Source: Bacteroidetes bacterium UBA7368 (GTDB taxonomy: Bacteria > Bacteroidota > Rhodothermia > Rhodothermales > UBA10348). Taken from it: a stretch of 13,753 nt of DNA. The position numbers were made by a program, and so were the translations under genes. The stretch covers positions 1 to 13,753 of the forward strand of contig DKOG01000268.1 in assembly GCA_002469915.1 (NCBI GenBank). Reading direction: 5' to 3'. Positions within the stretch are counted from its first letter, which is position 1, and each line of letters begins with the position of its first letter. The notes under the pieces were generated by a model that was given only the letters and a program-made list of their open reading frames with translations, was not told the origin of the DNA and made no database searches. Shown piece by piece: positions 1-8,876 of this stretch.

Positions 1-1406
1 CTTCACTGAAAGTAATTGGCCGTGCCGGTGTAGGCATGGATAATGTGGATCTCAAGGCAGCTACCAAACGGGGCGTACTAGTGCTGAACGCACCTGCTGG
101 GAATACCATTTCAACAGCCGAACATACCATGGCTATGCTGTTGGGGCTTGCCAGGAGAATCGGTCCCGCCTCTGCCTCGCTAAAAGAGGGGCGTTGGGAA
201 AGAAAACTCTTTACGGGTTCAGAGCTATTCGGAAAGACCATCGGCATCATTGGTATCGGGAAGATTGGGCGAACCGTAGCAGAACGTTGTTTGGCGTTTG
301 GCATGACAGTCGTAGGTTTTGATCCGGTGCTCACGCAAGAGGCTGCGGAGCGGATTGGAATTGAGTTGGCTGATTTGGAAACGCTGTATGAGAGGGCCGA
401 CTTTGTTTCTGTCCATACTCCGCTCATTCCAGCCACCAAGGACTTATTGAATCGCGAGACGCTTGCCAAGTGTAAAAAGGGCGTTGGGGTTATCAATTGC
501 GCTCGGGGTGGAATTATCAATGAGGAAGCTTTGTTGGTAGGTTTGGAGTCTGGGCATATTGGCGGGGCTGCAATGGATGTGTACACAAGCGAGCCCCCAT
601 CTCATAATCTTGCGGCGCTCCTCGGACATGACCGCTTTCTTGGGACTCCTCACATTGCTGCCTCAACGGACGAGGCACAAGAGAAGGTGGCTCGGCAGGT
701 GACAGAACAAGTGATTCGCGCGCTCAGAAACGAGCCTGTTCTAACGGCGGTCAATACGATGGCCATTCGGTTAGCTGCGCAACCGGAGGTCAGACCCTAC
801 GTGGTACTCGCAGATAAACTAGGTCTTGCAGCCCGACAATTATTTCCAGGAAAGGTTGAAAGGCTAGTGGTGCGCTGTCACGGAGACGTACCGAGAAAGT
901 ATAAAGATGTCCTGCAGGTGATCGCCCTCAAAGGGTTTCTTTCCTCCAGTTGGGGGCAGCCTGTTAACCTTATTAACGCTCAAGTAGTGGCCGATGAAGC
1001 GGGACTGGTTCGGGACGTAGAGACGTTTCGCCCGGAAAGCTCATTTTCGAACCTTGTTGAGCTCCATCTAGAGGGCGCCGATACCTCATTTTCCATTACA
1101 GGGACGATGTTTAGCGAACAAGATGTGCGAATTACGTCTGTAGATGGATACGAAATGGAATTGAAAGCCGAAGGCCATCTCCTTTTGTATAGAAATCAGG
1201 ATCGACCAGGAATGCTTGCGCGTGTCGGACAAGCATTAGCGGATGAAGGAATAAATATTGGTTCACTCGCGCTAGGGAGAAAGGTACCTGGGACGGAAGC
1301 GCTGACGGCCATTTCAGTTGATCAGCCCTTAACCCGCGAGATCTTGGATAAAGTTTCCCACATTGAAGGGGTCCGTCACGTGTGCATGCTAGAATTCATG
1401 CCTTGA
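1..1406 (+). CDS. serA: D-3-phosphoglycerate dehydrogenase, 5'-truncated by window edge
   Basis: This enzyme oxidises 3-phosphoglycerate to 3-phosphohydroxypyruvate with NAD+, the first committed step of cytoplasmic serine synthesis. The reading frame is open to the left edge (first whole codon at base 3), so the ATG at 36 is internal. About 60 N-terminal residues are missing compared with the usual ~525-aa long-form enzyme. Counting that ATG as residue 1, I see the NAD-binding GIGKIG at 73-78, then the catalytic Arg157 (in NCARGG), Glu186 (DVYTSEPP) and His206 (GTPHIAAS) typical of the D-2-hydroxyacid dehydrogenase family. An intervening allosteric-substrate-binding-like domain spans about 235-370. 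A C-terminal ACT domain spans about 377-456 (RNQDRPGMLARVGQALADEG), which in this family senses serine. No serC or serB is visible downstream, so it may end its transcription unit here. All key residues are present and the gene looks functional. Confidence 0.96.
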   Translation, partial: SLKVIGRAGVGMDNVDLKAATKRGVLVLNAPAGNTISTAEHTMAMLLGLARRIGPASASLKEGRWERKLFTGSELFGKTIGIIGIGKIGRTVAERCLAFGMTVVGFDPVLTQEAAERIGIELADLETLYERADFVSVHTPLIPATKDLLNRETLAKCKKGVGVINCARGGIINEEALLVGLESGHIGGAAMDVYTSEPPSHNLAALLGHDRFLGTPHIAASTDEAQEKVARQVTEQVIRALRNEPVLTAVNTMAIRLAAQPEVRPYVVLADKLGLAARQLFPGKVERLVVRCHGDVPRKYKDVLQVIALKGFLSSSWGQPVNLINAQVVADEAGLVRDVETFRPESSFSNLVELHLEGADTSFSITGTMFSEQDVRITSVDGYEMELKAEGHLLLYRNQDRPGMLARVGQALADEGINIGSLALGRKVPGTEALTAISVDQPLTREILDKVSHIEGVRHVCMLEFMP

Positions 1407-1414
1407 ATTGGGCT

Positions 1415-1449
1415 CGGAATCGCGTTAAAATGCGTTTGAATCCGGTTTT
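1415..1449 (+). terminator. Possible serA terminator
   Basis: An imperfect hairpin begins 9 nt after the serA stop. CGGA-TC (1415-1421) pairs with GA-TCCG (1438-1444) around one A-A mismatch, with a short inner CGC/GCG contact. It is followed by TTTT at 1446-1449. The stem is weak, so this is a tentative call. Confidence 0.35.
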
Positions 1450-1510
1450 CTGACCAAATGTTGGCTTTCAGGTAATTAGTAATGCCTGCAAAACATGTGT
1501 TCATAATCCC

Positions 1511-1541
1511 TTGACATACGTTCAAAGCCCCTCTATATTTG
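1511..1541 (+). promoter_or_regulatory. Strong predicted promoter for the receptor operon
   Basis: TTGACA at 1511-1516 is a perfect -35 hexamer. A 17-bp spacer leads to TATATT at 1534-1539, one mismatch from the -10 consensus TATAAT. The same bases extend to TATATTTG (1534-1541), which also fits the TAnnTTTG box known for the primary sigma factor of Bacteroidota, with a TTG about 20 bp upstream. Transcription would begin near 1546. The nearest credible downstream gene is the receptor at 1957. Predicted from sequence only. Confidence 0.7.
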
Positions 1542-1545
1542 GGGA

Positions 1546-1942
1546 CCGATTCGGATGTAAAGAAACGTTTAACCAAAAAAGGACTGCTATTGGGCTCTCG
1601 ATACTGCTTTTCAACCCCCACCTTTCAAGCGAAATCTGAAATTAGTCACGAGCTATAGATGCTCGGGACTATTCTTGTTGGAATCGTCTTGACGACGTTC
1701 AATAGAAAAAATCTCCGATTAGATCAATTGAACACAGCGCAGAAGATTTCCGCTTTGAAATCGTGGGTTGGGTTCGTTCCAATTCTGTCCTTCGAGGAAG
1801 ACGTTCTCTTCCATCAACCACATTCGTGCATTACACATGGACTACGCACTACGAAGTCTAAACGTGCGATGCTCGACAAATATTGCTCTCGTTCCGATGT
1901 GGGAATGGGAAGCATCGAATTAAAGCCACACATCATTTCACT
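1546..1942 (+). other. Long gene-free leader (putative 5' UTR) upstream of the TonB receptor
   Basis: About 400 nt lie between the predicted start of transcription and the receptor ribosome binding site. I see no credible gene: the only longer frame (102 codons, from 1659, overlapping the receptor start by 11 nt) has no recognisable domain, no ribosome binding site and an atypical composition. Local hairpins are present at 1643-1671 and 1796-1812 (GGAAGA/TCTTCC), and a CGATG/CATCG pair lies around 1897-1919. I looked for cobalamin and TPP riboswitch consensus elements and recognised none. The region could be a regulatory leader, a small-RNA locus, or simply intergenic DNA. Confidence 0.45.
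1643..1671 (+). other. Hairpin in the leader
   Basis: TAGTC (1643-1647) pairs with GACTA (1667-1671), and CGAGC (1649-1653) pairs with GCTCG (1661-1665). One A-G mismatch separates the two helices and the loop is 7 nt (TATAGAT). There are ten pairs in all. It is followed by the T-rich ATTCTTGTT, but there is no clean T-run, so it could be an attenuator, part of a larger RNA fold, or chance. Confidence 0.4.
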
Positions 1943-1950
1943 AGAGGAGG
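1943..1950 (+). promoter_or_regulatory. Ribosome binding site of the TonB-dependent receptor
   Basis: AGAGGAGG sits 6 nt before the ATG at 1957. It is a strong Shine-Dalgarno match and fixes that start. It is unusual for Bacteroidales, which often lack such sites. Confidence 0.85.
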
Positions 1951-1956
1951 TAGCTT

Positions 1957-4900
1957 ATGTTACGTAAATGGGGCATGCTTGTACTCATGCTTCTGGCTAC
2001 GCCAGCACTGCTTTTTGCCCAGAACACGGGTAAATTGTCAGGTATTGTGACCGACGCAGGAACCGGGGACCCACTACCCGGAGCGCAGGTCATAGTCGTT
2101 GGCACACAGCTAGGTACCGTTACGGACGTCGATGGTAATTACTTTATCATTGGTGTTCCGGTCGGTGAGTACGACGTACAGGCTCGATTCGTCGGTTTTG
2201 CCGAATCAACTGTTTCAGGCGTGCAGGTTTCTTCGGGTTATACCCAGGAGATTAACTTCGCACTTAATGAAGGAGTTGAATTAGAAGGCATTGTCGTCGA
2301 ATACGAGCGTCCGTTGATTCAAAAGGACGCCGTTGGTGTGCCTAAAATTGTTGATGCTGAACAGATCGTAAATCTGCCAGTTCGAGGCGCAGCTGCTGTT
2401 GCCAAGATCCAGGCCGGTGTTGTTTCTGAAGAAGGCTCAGGTACTCTGAACGTCCGCGGTGGTCGCGGTGCAGAAGTCACCTATTATATTGACGGTGTTA
2501 AAGTTGTCGGTACCGCGGCACTTCCACAGGCCGCTGTTCAGGAGCAGGAAATGATTATTGGTAGCATCTCTGCACGATATGGCGATGCCATGTCAGGGAT
2601 TATCAGTGTCACCACGAAGTCAGGTTCTTCTAAGTTCTTCGGATCTTTTGAGGGCATTACTTCAGAAGGAATGGACGATTACGGTTATAACCTTACTTCC
2701 GTCGCTCTTGGCGGTCCGGTTATGGGCGAAAGCGTCAACTTCTTCTTGGCTGGAGAATACTTGAGCCAGGGTGATAGTAGCCCTCGTTCAGTTGGAGAGC
2801 TTCGAGCTAGCGATGCACTTATCGCTGAGCTACAGGCAAATCCTGTCTCCATGTCTGCACTCGATGCAGATGGTAACACGGTTTACATTCCTGTTCCTGC
2901 GTCTTTGGGAGAAACATATTTCCCAGTTGACGAAACAGGTACTGTAGTTGTCGCTGACGGTGGTATCACTGCTGGCGACGGTACCTTCATCCCGGTTGCT
3001 GATGGTGTTGATGCGTCTACAATGAACTTCAACTTCATGGAAAGCGCTGACTTGTTGGGTGCTGATGACTTTACTACTGACCGTGCTAAACGAACTCGTG
3101 AATACGAGCGGTTTGCTCTCAATGGTAACCTGAACTTTAACGTAATGGACAACGTGCGTATGCGCGTTGGTGGACGTTATGTCGGTTCAAACGGTGAAAG
3201 TGTCTCTACTCGTAATGTTATTTTCGCTCCAGAAAATAACACTGCAAATGAGCGTACAGATGTTCAGCTTTTCACCACTTGGACTCATTACCTGTCAAAC
3301 TCTACGTTTTACCAGTTGCAGGTCGATTACACAGATCGCTCAGGTAAAAACTACGATCCTCGCTTTGGCCTTTCATCCCGTGCGGATGTATTGGGATGGG
3401 GAGATATCGACAATGATGTTTACGCAACCACTCGTGGTTACAAGAACACTTCGACTGAGTCTGTCCAGGTTGGCGTTGACGATCACGGTACTGCTGATCC
3501 TGCAGATGATACGCCTATCATGGCAAATCGTCCTACGTTCACATACCGCTGGGAAGACGGAAAATTCCCGAACTCAGAAACAGTAGGTCGTCTTGTGGCT
3601 CCCCCTGGAGGTACCGGTCCTGCTGGCTACTACCAGTTCCACAATACGCAGCTTCGCTTCAACGTGATGGCAACCACTCAGATTGGTTTACACCAGATTG
3701 AGTTCGGTGGAGAGTTTGAGCAACGCACTCAGCGTAGCTACAGCTTAAGCGGTCGTACGATTGGACGTTATGTCAATGATGATGGTGCTCTTTACTCACC
3801 AGGCGCTGAAGGCGTATCTAATGATTCTCCTGAAGATGCAGTAACATCCTTTGACCAGCTTAACTGGAATCAGCTAGAAGGTGCAACCGGCTACGTTGGT
3901 TACAATGTGTTCGGTAGCGAAGAAGTAGACTCTGAGGATCTCGATGCATATGTCAATGACATCGGTGGTCTGGAAGCCTACAACGTCGCTCCTCACGAGC
4001 CGATCTACTACGGTGGTTATATTCAGGATAAACTTGAGTTTCGTGACATCGTTTTGAATGCTGGTATCCGTGTCGATGTTTTCGACAACAATACTCGTAC
4101 TCTCTACGATTTCTATTCAAAACTTCCACTTGAGCGTGCCGGTGATCTAGGTCTTGCTACAGGTTCCATCTCTGATGATGCCGCTGTTTACTTCAATGGA
4201 AACGACGTTGTTGGATATCGTGACCTAGGCGGTACTTGGTACGATGCCAACGGTCAGGAAACCAACAGTGGTTCCATTTTGCTGACAGGTGCTAAGCCCC
4301 GTCAGACAAGTGGAAAAGTCACTGATGCTTCCTTCGTTGATTACGAGCCTCAGGTAACGGTAATGCCACGTATTGGTGTTTCTTTCCCTGTAACGGATCA
4401 GGCCCTCTTCTTTGCCCGCTACGGTAAAGTTGCTCAGCGACCTTCATCTAACTCGTTCCGTTCTTTGGCTTCGATGTCTAGCGCCACCTCTGGTGGTTCT
4501 AATAACGCCCTACAGCCAGAGCGCACAACGGATTATGAGATCGGTTTCCGCCAGCGTTTATCTGCTCGTTCAGCTCTCTCCATCTCGACGTTTTTCCGTC
4601 AGATTGAGAACTTGATCCAGCTAGATGACATTCGTGATGCACATCCTCAGGGATACTCCACGTATAGCAACAAAGACTTCGGTACTGTTAAAGGGCTTGA
4701 GTTTGATTTCGACCTTCGTCGTACAAACAATATTAGCGCCAATGTCAACTACACGTTGTCTTACGCTCAGGGAACTGGTTCAAATTCCAGGTCGACCTCT
4801 GTGATCGCATGGATTGATGAAACACCTCCAAACTTCATCAGCCCGTTGAGTTTTGACCAGCGCCACACCATGAACATCAGTCTTGACTATCGCCTCGGCG

Positions 4901-5361
4901 CTGGTGAAGGTCCAGTTGTTGGTGGTATGAAGCTGTTTGAAAACTTTGGTGTCAACGTTCTTGCTACTGCTAGCTCCGGCCAGCCTTACACTGGTCAGGT
5001 AGAACCATTCTCCCAGATCGAGTCTAAAGCTCCGGTTCCAGATGGTGGTATCAATTCTAAGAACATGCCTTGGAGCAACCGTATCGACATTCGTGTCGAC
5101 CGGAAGTTCTCCATTGGTTCTCGCTCTACACTTTCTGCATTTGTTTGGGTTCAGAATCTACTGGACACAGAGAATACGCAGGGTGTTTGGCGTGCTACTG
5201 GTCTTCCTGATGATGACGGGTTCCTGTCAACACCAGGTGGTCAGCAGTTCCTAGGCGGTGCTCCACCAGTTGCAGAAACTCTGTACCAACATCGTAATCG
5301 AAGTCTTGGCAACTTCGGTATCCCGCGCCTGACGCGCATCGGTGTACGTCTTGACTTCTGA
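1957..5361 (+). CDS. TonB-dependent outer-membrane receptor with carboxypeptidase-regulatory-like domain
   Basis: An outer-membrane active transporter of 1134 aa whose substrate is not evident. A signal peptide covers residues 1-21 (hydrophobic LVLMLLATPALLFA, cut before Q22). A carboxypeptidase-regulatory-like beta-sandwich domain covers ~25-105 (GKLSGIVTDAGTGDPLPGAQ, then DVDGNYFIIGVPVGEYDV). A TonB-box-like GIVVEYERP lies at 111-119. The plug covers ~120-225 (NVRGGRGAEVTYYIDGVKV, then ISARYGDAMSGIISVTTKSG). The beta-barrel runs ~226-1134 and ends in LDF; the terminal aromatic is typical of outer-membrane barrels. No SusD-like lipoprotein follows, so this is not a standard SusCD pair. It is probably transcribed from the promoter near 1511. 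Arginine codons are almost all CGN (I found one AGG, at 4789), unlike serA and the downstream cytochrome, which suggests high expression. The family call is firm; the ligand is unknown. Confidence 0.95.
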   Translation: MLRKWGMLVLMLLATPALLFAQNTGKLSGIVTDAGTGDPLPGAQVIVVGTQLGTVTDVDGNYFIIGVPVGEYDVQARFVGFAESTVSGVQVSSGYTQEINFALNEGVELEGIVVEYERPLIQKDAVGVPKIVDAEQIVNLPVRGAAAVAKIQAGVVSEEGSGTLNVRGGRGAEVTYYIDGVKVVGTAALPQAAVQEQEMIIGSISARYGDAMSGIISVTTKSGSSKFFGSFEGITSEGMDDYGYNLTSVALGGPVMGESVNFFLAGEYLSQGDSSPRSVGELRASDALIAELQANPVSMSALDADGNTVYIPVPASLGETYFPVDETGTVVVADGGITAGDGTFIPVADGVDASTMNFNFMESADLLGADDFTTDRAKRTREYERFALNGNLNFNVMDNVRMRVGGRYVGSNGESVSTRNVIFAPENNTANERTDVQLFTTWTHYLSNSTFYQLQVDYTDRSGKNYDPRFGLSSRADVLGWGDIDNDVYATTRGYKNTSTESVQVGVDDHGTADPADDTPIMANRPTFTYRWEDGKFPNSETVGRLVAPPGGTGPAGYYQFHNTQLRFNVMATTQIGLHQIEFGGEFEQRTQRSYSLSGRTIGRYVNDDGALYSPGAEGVSNDSPEDAVTSFDQLNWNQLEGATGYVGYNVFGSEEVDSEDLDAYVNDIGGLEAYNVAPHEPIYYGGYIQDKLEFRDIVLNAGIRVDVFDNNTRTLYDFYSKLPLERAGDLGLATGSISDDAAVYFNGNDVVGYRDLGGTWYDANGQETNSGSILLTGAKPRQTSGKVTDASFVDYEPQVTVMPRIGVSFPVTDQALFFARYGKVAQRPSSNSFRSLASMSSATSGGSNNALQPERTTDYEIGFRQRLSARSALSISTFFRQIENLIQLDDIRDAHPQGYSTYSNKDFGTVKGLEFDFDLRRTNNISANVNYTLSYAQGTGSNSRSTSVIAWIDETPPNFISPLSFDQRHTMNISLDYRLGAGEGPVVGGMKLFENFGVNVLATASSGQPYTGQVEPFSQIESKAPVPDGGINSKNMPWSNRIDIRVDRKFSIGSRSTLSAFVWVQNLLDTENTQGVWRATGLPDDDGFLSTPGGQQFLGGAPPVAETLYQHRNRSLGNFGIPRLTRIGVRLDF

Positions 5362-5378
5362 TTGAAATGATGTGAGAG

Positions 5379-5411
5379 GTGGGGTGCGAATCCTCTAGAT
5401 TCGCACCCCAC
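5379..5411 (+). terminator. Perfect 14-bp hairpin between receptor and secreted-protein genes
   Basis: GTGGGGTGCGAATC (5379-5392) pairs without mismatch with GATTCGCACCCCAC (5398-5411) around a 5-nt loop (CTCTA), 17 nt after the receptor stop. The right side continues into TACCTCCTCTTTC, with only a short T-run. It may be a full or partial terminator, or an mRNA 3'-end stabiliser that allows different levels of the receptor and the next gene. The stem is certain; the function is inferred. Confidence 0.65.
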
Positions 5412-5471
5412 TACCTCCTCTTTCATTACGAATTACAAGTAGCTATAACAGACCGAAATGCACGGATAACT

Positions 5472-8400
5472 ATGCACTACATAAGAAATATTTGTTTACT
5501 GCTCGTGGCTATCGCTGTCGGGATTCTGAGCGCTCCGGCGGTTCAGGCCCAGTCAGTTGGTAACTGCGAAGCAGCACTTGGCGAGGCGTACCTTGACGTT
5601 AACAACGTACGCGCTCGTATCCTTAACAACGGAAACTTGTTCTACCGCGGTTCACCCCATGTGTACGAAGTACCTAAAGGTGGCGCATCGAACGCAATCT
5701 TCGCATCTGGAATTTGGATGGGTGGTCAGGTCGCTGGCCAGCTCCGTCTAGCTGGATCGACGTACGGCCCTTACGAATTCTGGGCAGGACCTCTGAACGA
5801 TGATGGAACGGCACCAAGCGATTGTGAGCCTTTCGATCACGTATGGAAAATCTCTCGTGATGATGTCTCGAACTATGAATCAGGTGGTGGCGCATCCCCG
5901 GATTTGGCTGACTGGCCAACCGGAATGGGCGCACCTACTTTAGATGCCAACGGAGATTCTATTGATCTTACTTCTCAGCCACTTGCAAGCCGTGTAGATC
6001 GCAAGATCAACTTGGCTGCTGGTGAACGTCCCGATATTCTCGGAGACATGATGCTTTGGTGGGTCATGAACGATAGGGGAAACCAGCACACGCGTACTGA
6101 CACACCACCTATGGGTGTTGAAGTTCACGGTTCTGCATTTGCATTTAATACTGCAGGTGCTATTGGTAACACTACGTTCTATAAATACCGCATCCAGTAC
6201 AAAGGAACGGTTCCGCTCGAAAACACCTACATGGGTATTTTCTCGGATCCTGATCTTGGTAACTTCCAGGATGACTACGTTGGTTCTGACACTACTCTTG
6301 GTATTGGCTTTGTTTACAATGCCGATAACGATGATGAAGGTGGTGAAGGTTACGGCGAAGCACCTCCTGCTGCCGGTTACGATTTCTTTCAGGGACCTTT
6401 GGTCAACGATAACGGAATCGATGATAACGGCGACGGACAGGTTGATGAAGACAACGAGCGTCTGAAAATGACTGCTTTTGCTTTCTACAACAATGGTGGT
6501 GGTGTCCAGGGCGATCCGGGCAATGGCCAGGACATGTACAACTTCATGCAGGGACGTTGGAAAGATGGACAGCGCTTTACCCTTGGTGGTAACGGTCTAG
6601 GATTTTCAAATATCCCAACATCGTTCATGTTTCCTGGAAACCCTCCAGAATTCTGGTCAGAGTTTGACTCTGATGATCAGGGATCAGCAATTTCCCCTGC
6701 TGACCGTCGTTTTGTTATGGCCACTGGGCCGTTCACGATTAAGCCAGCTGATGAGCAAACACTTGTCTTCGGTATCGTAACGTCCTTTGGTGCTGACAAC
6801 CTCGACTCAGTACAGAAAATGAAGTCAGATGACGCCATTGCTCAGGCAGCGTTCGACATCGACTTTCAGCTTCCCTCCCCTCCGAACGCTCCTCGTGTAA
6901 CAACTTCAGTTGACAATGGGACAGTTCTTCTTGAGTGGGGATATCGTCCTACAGACAATAATTACTTGGATACCTACAACGTAATTGATCCTTTCTGCTC
7001 TGAAGTAGACTGTGACTATGCGCTTGAAGGTTACAAGGTCTATCAGTACGAAAATTCTGCTGATCAGGATGGTAAGATCATTGCCACTTATGATGTGGCC
7101 AATGGTGTAACCAAAATCGTTGATACGGATGGTGGTGATCTTCTTGTTGTAACGGCTGATGGAACAGACAATGGTCTGGCCCACTCTCACGCTATTACAA
7201 GTCTAACCAACTTCACGAACTACGAGTTTGGTGTTCAGGCGTATGCTTTCAATGATGATTCATACCCGAAAGCATACCACGGACCAATTACACGTGTTAA
7301 TGTCGTTCCTCAGAAAACGTCTCTAGTCCTTTCTGAAGATGCGGTCACCGCTGCTCGCTCTACGGATGCTGATGTCTTCGGTACTGCTGGTGACGCCAAC
7401 ATTGGTAACGGCTCAGTTGAAATTGGAATTGTAAACCCAGCCAACGTAACTGGTCACAGCTACGAAGTTGAGTTCTACTTGACCACTCTAGAAGCTGGCA
7501 AACGTGGACCTGCTGTTGCACGCGAGTTGGACGCACTTGAATTAGCTAAGCCACTTCCGGAGCTTGCTCCTAAAGGCGGCGCTGTAGAGGTTGTTACGTA
7601 CGATGTACGTGATGTCACTGCTGGCACCAAGGTGTTTGACGGAGCTGCTGCTTCAAACTCAACAGGTGCTCCTGCACCTGAAGGAGTAGACGTACTTCAG
7701 TTCGACGGTCTATCCATGAATGTTGGCGGAGCTCCTGATGGATTTCTTGACTTCACCGTCGTTGCAAATGCAAGCGGCGCAGTTGATCCCCCATCTGGTG
7801 CCTCAGCAGACTGGCGTTCCTTCCCAGGAACAGGTCGTGCCGACCGCGCTCGTCAGCAGTCAACAGGAACAGGTGCATGGCACATTGCAACGGCTATGTC
7901 CGGTGCTTGTGTAACCGGTACTTGTGGTGATTATGCTTCCTTCTTGCAGCGTTCCATTACGGGACGTGGTGGATGGCCGCAGATCATGCCTTACGACTGG
8001 GAAATTCGCTTTGAAGACGGCGCTTTTGGCGTTGACTGGTGGACATCAGGAATTTTCACTGAAGTACCTTTCTCTGTATGGAGAACCGGTATCTCAACTC
8101 CTGACGATACCTCAGACGATGTACGCTACATCGCAGTATGGCTTGATGACAATGGCAACGGTGTCTTCGACATGATTGCTAGTGATCATGATTCATCTGG
8201 TGGCGCGAACGATCCTTACACGGATTGGATTTACGTCTACAGCCCGAACGACATGTCAGCTGGACAATCAGGTTATGATACTTGGTTAGCTACTGCTCAG
8301 TCTGAAGGAAGCGATGGTGGTTCTACTTGGGGTTCAGAGAATCCTATGGGCCGCTTGGTATTTTATGGTTGGAATCATGGTGATGTAAGTGATGGAACGC

Positions 8401-8876
8401 TTGATGCAGTTGCAGCACAGGATCGCATGCCTGAAGCAGGAACAGTGTTCCGTTTCTCAACAACCAAACCAAATCAACCAGCTGACGTGTTTTCCTTCTC
8501 GACCGACGGTCTTGGAGCACAAGCACGTGACGAGGGTCAACAAATAGCCGCTCTTGATGATATCGGTATCGTTCCTAACCCGTACAAAGGTGCTTCTTCT
8601 TACGAAGTAAGTCAGCTTGTGGACCAGGTACGCTTTACCAATATGCCAGATCAGGCAACCATTCGCATATTCACTCTAGCAGGTACGCTTGTTCGTACGT
8701 TAGAGAAAAATAGCGCGAGTGCCATGTTCCCATGGGATCTCAGTACCGAAGACAATCTTCCTATCGCGAGTGGTATGTATATCATTCACATAGAAACGAA
8801 TATCGAAGGTAAGACCCAAGAGAAAGTGCTGAAATTTGGTGTTGTCAAGAAGCGTGTACAGCTCAACGCATACTAG
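5472..8876 (+). CDS. Large secreted protein with FN3-like domain and T9SS-type C-terminal sorting domain
   Basis: A predicted T9SS cargo of 1134 aa, probably surface-attached or released; its function is unknown. I chose the ATG at 5472 because it begins a clean signal peptide (residues 1-26, ICLLLVAIAVGIL core, VQA cut before Q27). The in-frame GTG at 5379 lies inside the hairpin and would put 31 polar residues ahead of it. There is no clear Shine-Dalgarno. The N-terminal half (~30-460) matches an architecture recurrent in FCB secreted proteins (FASGIWMGGQV at 77-87, GIFSDPDLG at 255-263, GYDFFQGP at 302-309). A Ca-loop-like DDNGDGQVDED lies at 317-327. An FN3-like domain covers ~469-612, and a second acidic loop LDDNGNGVFD starts at 891. 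The C-terminal domain (~1028-1134) has VPNPYKG, TIRIFTLAGTLVRTL and ASGMYIIHIE, and ends in a basic KKRVQLNAY tail. Cys509/Cys514 and Cys813/Cys818 could form disulfides. It is probably cotranscribed with the PorV-like gene. Confidence 0.88.
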   Translation: MHYIRNICLLLVAIAVGILSAPAVQAQSVGNCEAALGEAYLDVNNVRARILNNGNLFYRGSPHVYEVPKGGASNAIFASGIWMGGQVAGQLRLAGSTYGPYEFWAGPLNDDGTAPSDCEPFDHVWKISRDDVSNYESGGGASPDLADWPTGMGAPTLDANGDSIDLTSQPLASRVDRKINLAAGERPDILGDMMLWWVMNDRGNQHTRTDTPPMGVEVHGSAFAFNTAGAIGNTTFYKYRIQYKGTVPLENTYMGIFSDPDLGNFQDDYVGSDTTLGIGFVYNADNDDEGGEGYGEAPPAAGYDFFQGPLVNDNGIDDNGDGQVDEDNERLKMTAFAFYNNGGGVQGDPGNGQDMYNFMQGRWKDGQRFTLGGNGLGFSNIPTSFMFPGNPPEFWSEFDSDDQGSAISPADRRFVMATGPFTIKPADEQTLVFGIVTSFGADNLDSVQKMKSDDAIAQAAFDIDFQLPSPPNAPRVTTSVDNGTVLLEWGYRPTDNNYLDTYNVIDPFCSEVDCDYALEGYKVYQYENSADQDGKIIATYDVANGVTKIVDTDGGDLLVVTADGTDNGLAHSHAITSLTNFTNYEFGVQAYAFNDDSYPKAYHGPITRVNVVPQKTSLVLSEDAVTAARSTDADVFGTAGDANIGNGSVEIGIVNPANVTGHSYEVEFYLTTLEAGKRGPAVARELDALELAKPLPELAPKGGAVEVVTYDVRDVTAGTKVFDGAAASNSTGAPAPEGVDVLQFDGLSMNVGGAPDGFLDFTVVANASGAVDPPSGASADWRSFPGTGRADRARQQSTGTGAWHIATAMSGACVTGTCGDYASFLQRSITGRGGWPQIMPYDWEIRFEDGAFGVDWWTSGIFTEVPFSVWRTGISTPDDTSDDVRYIAVWLDDNGNGVFDMIASDHDSSGGANDPYTDWIYVYSPNDMSAGQSGYDTWLATAQSEGSDGGSTWGSENPMGRLVFYGWNHGDVSDGTLDAVAAQDRMPEAGTVFRFSTTKPNQPADVFSFSTDGLGAQARDEGQQIAALDDIGIVPNPYKGASSYEVSQLVDQVRFTNMPDQATIRIFTLAGTLVRTLEKNSASAMFPWDLSTEDNLPIASGMYIIHIETNIEGKTQEKVLKFGVVKKRVQLNAY

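Noticed and set aside
1546..1956. Cobalamin or TPP riboswitch upstream of the receptor
   Set aside because: I could not find the conserved core elements of either class by eye.
1659..1967. 102-codon frame upstream of and overlapping the receptor start
   Set aside because: No ribosome binding site, no recognisable domain, atypical composition, and its ATG lies in the loop region of a hairpin; more likely leader RNA.
5379..5471. GTG at 5379 as start of the large secreted protein
   Set aside because: It lies inside the 14-bp hairpin and would put 31 polar residues in front of a clear signal peptide; the ATG at 5472 fits better.
1957..8876. Receptor and secreted protein have exactly the same length, 1134 aa
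   Set aside because: Their sequences and folds are unrelated; I take the equal length as coincidence.
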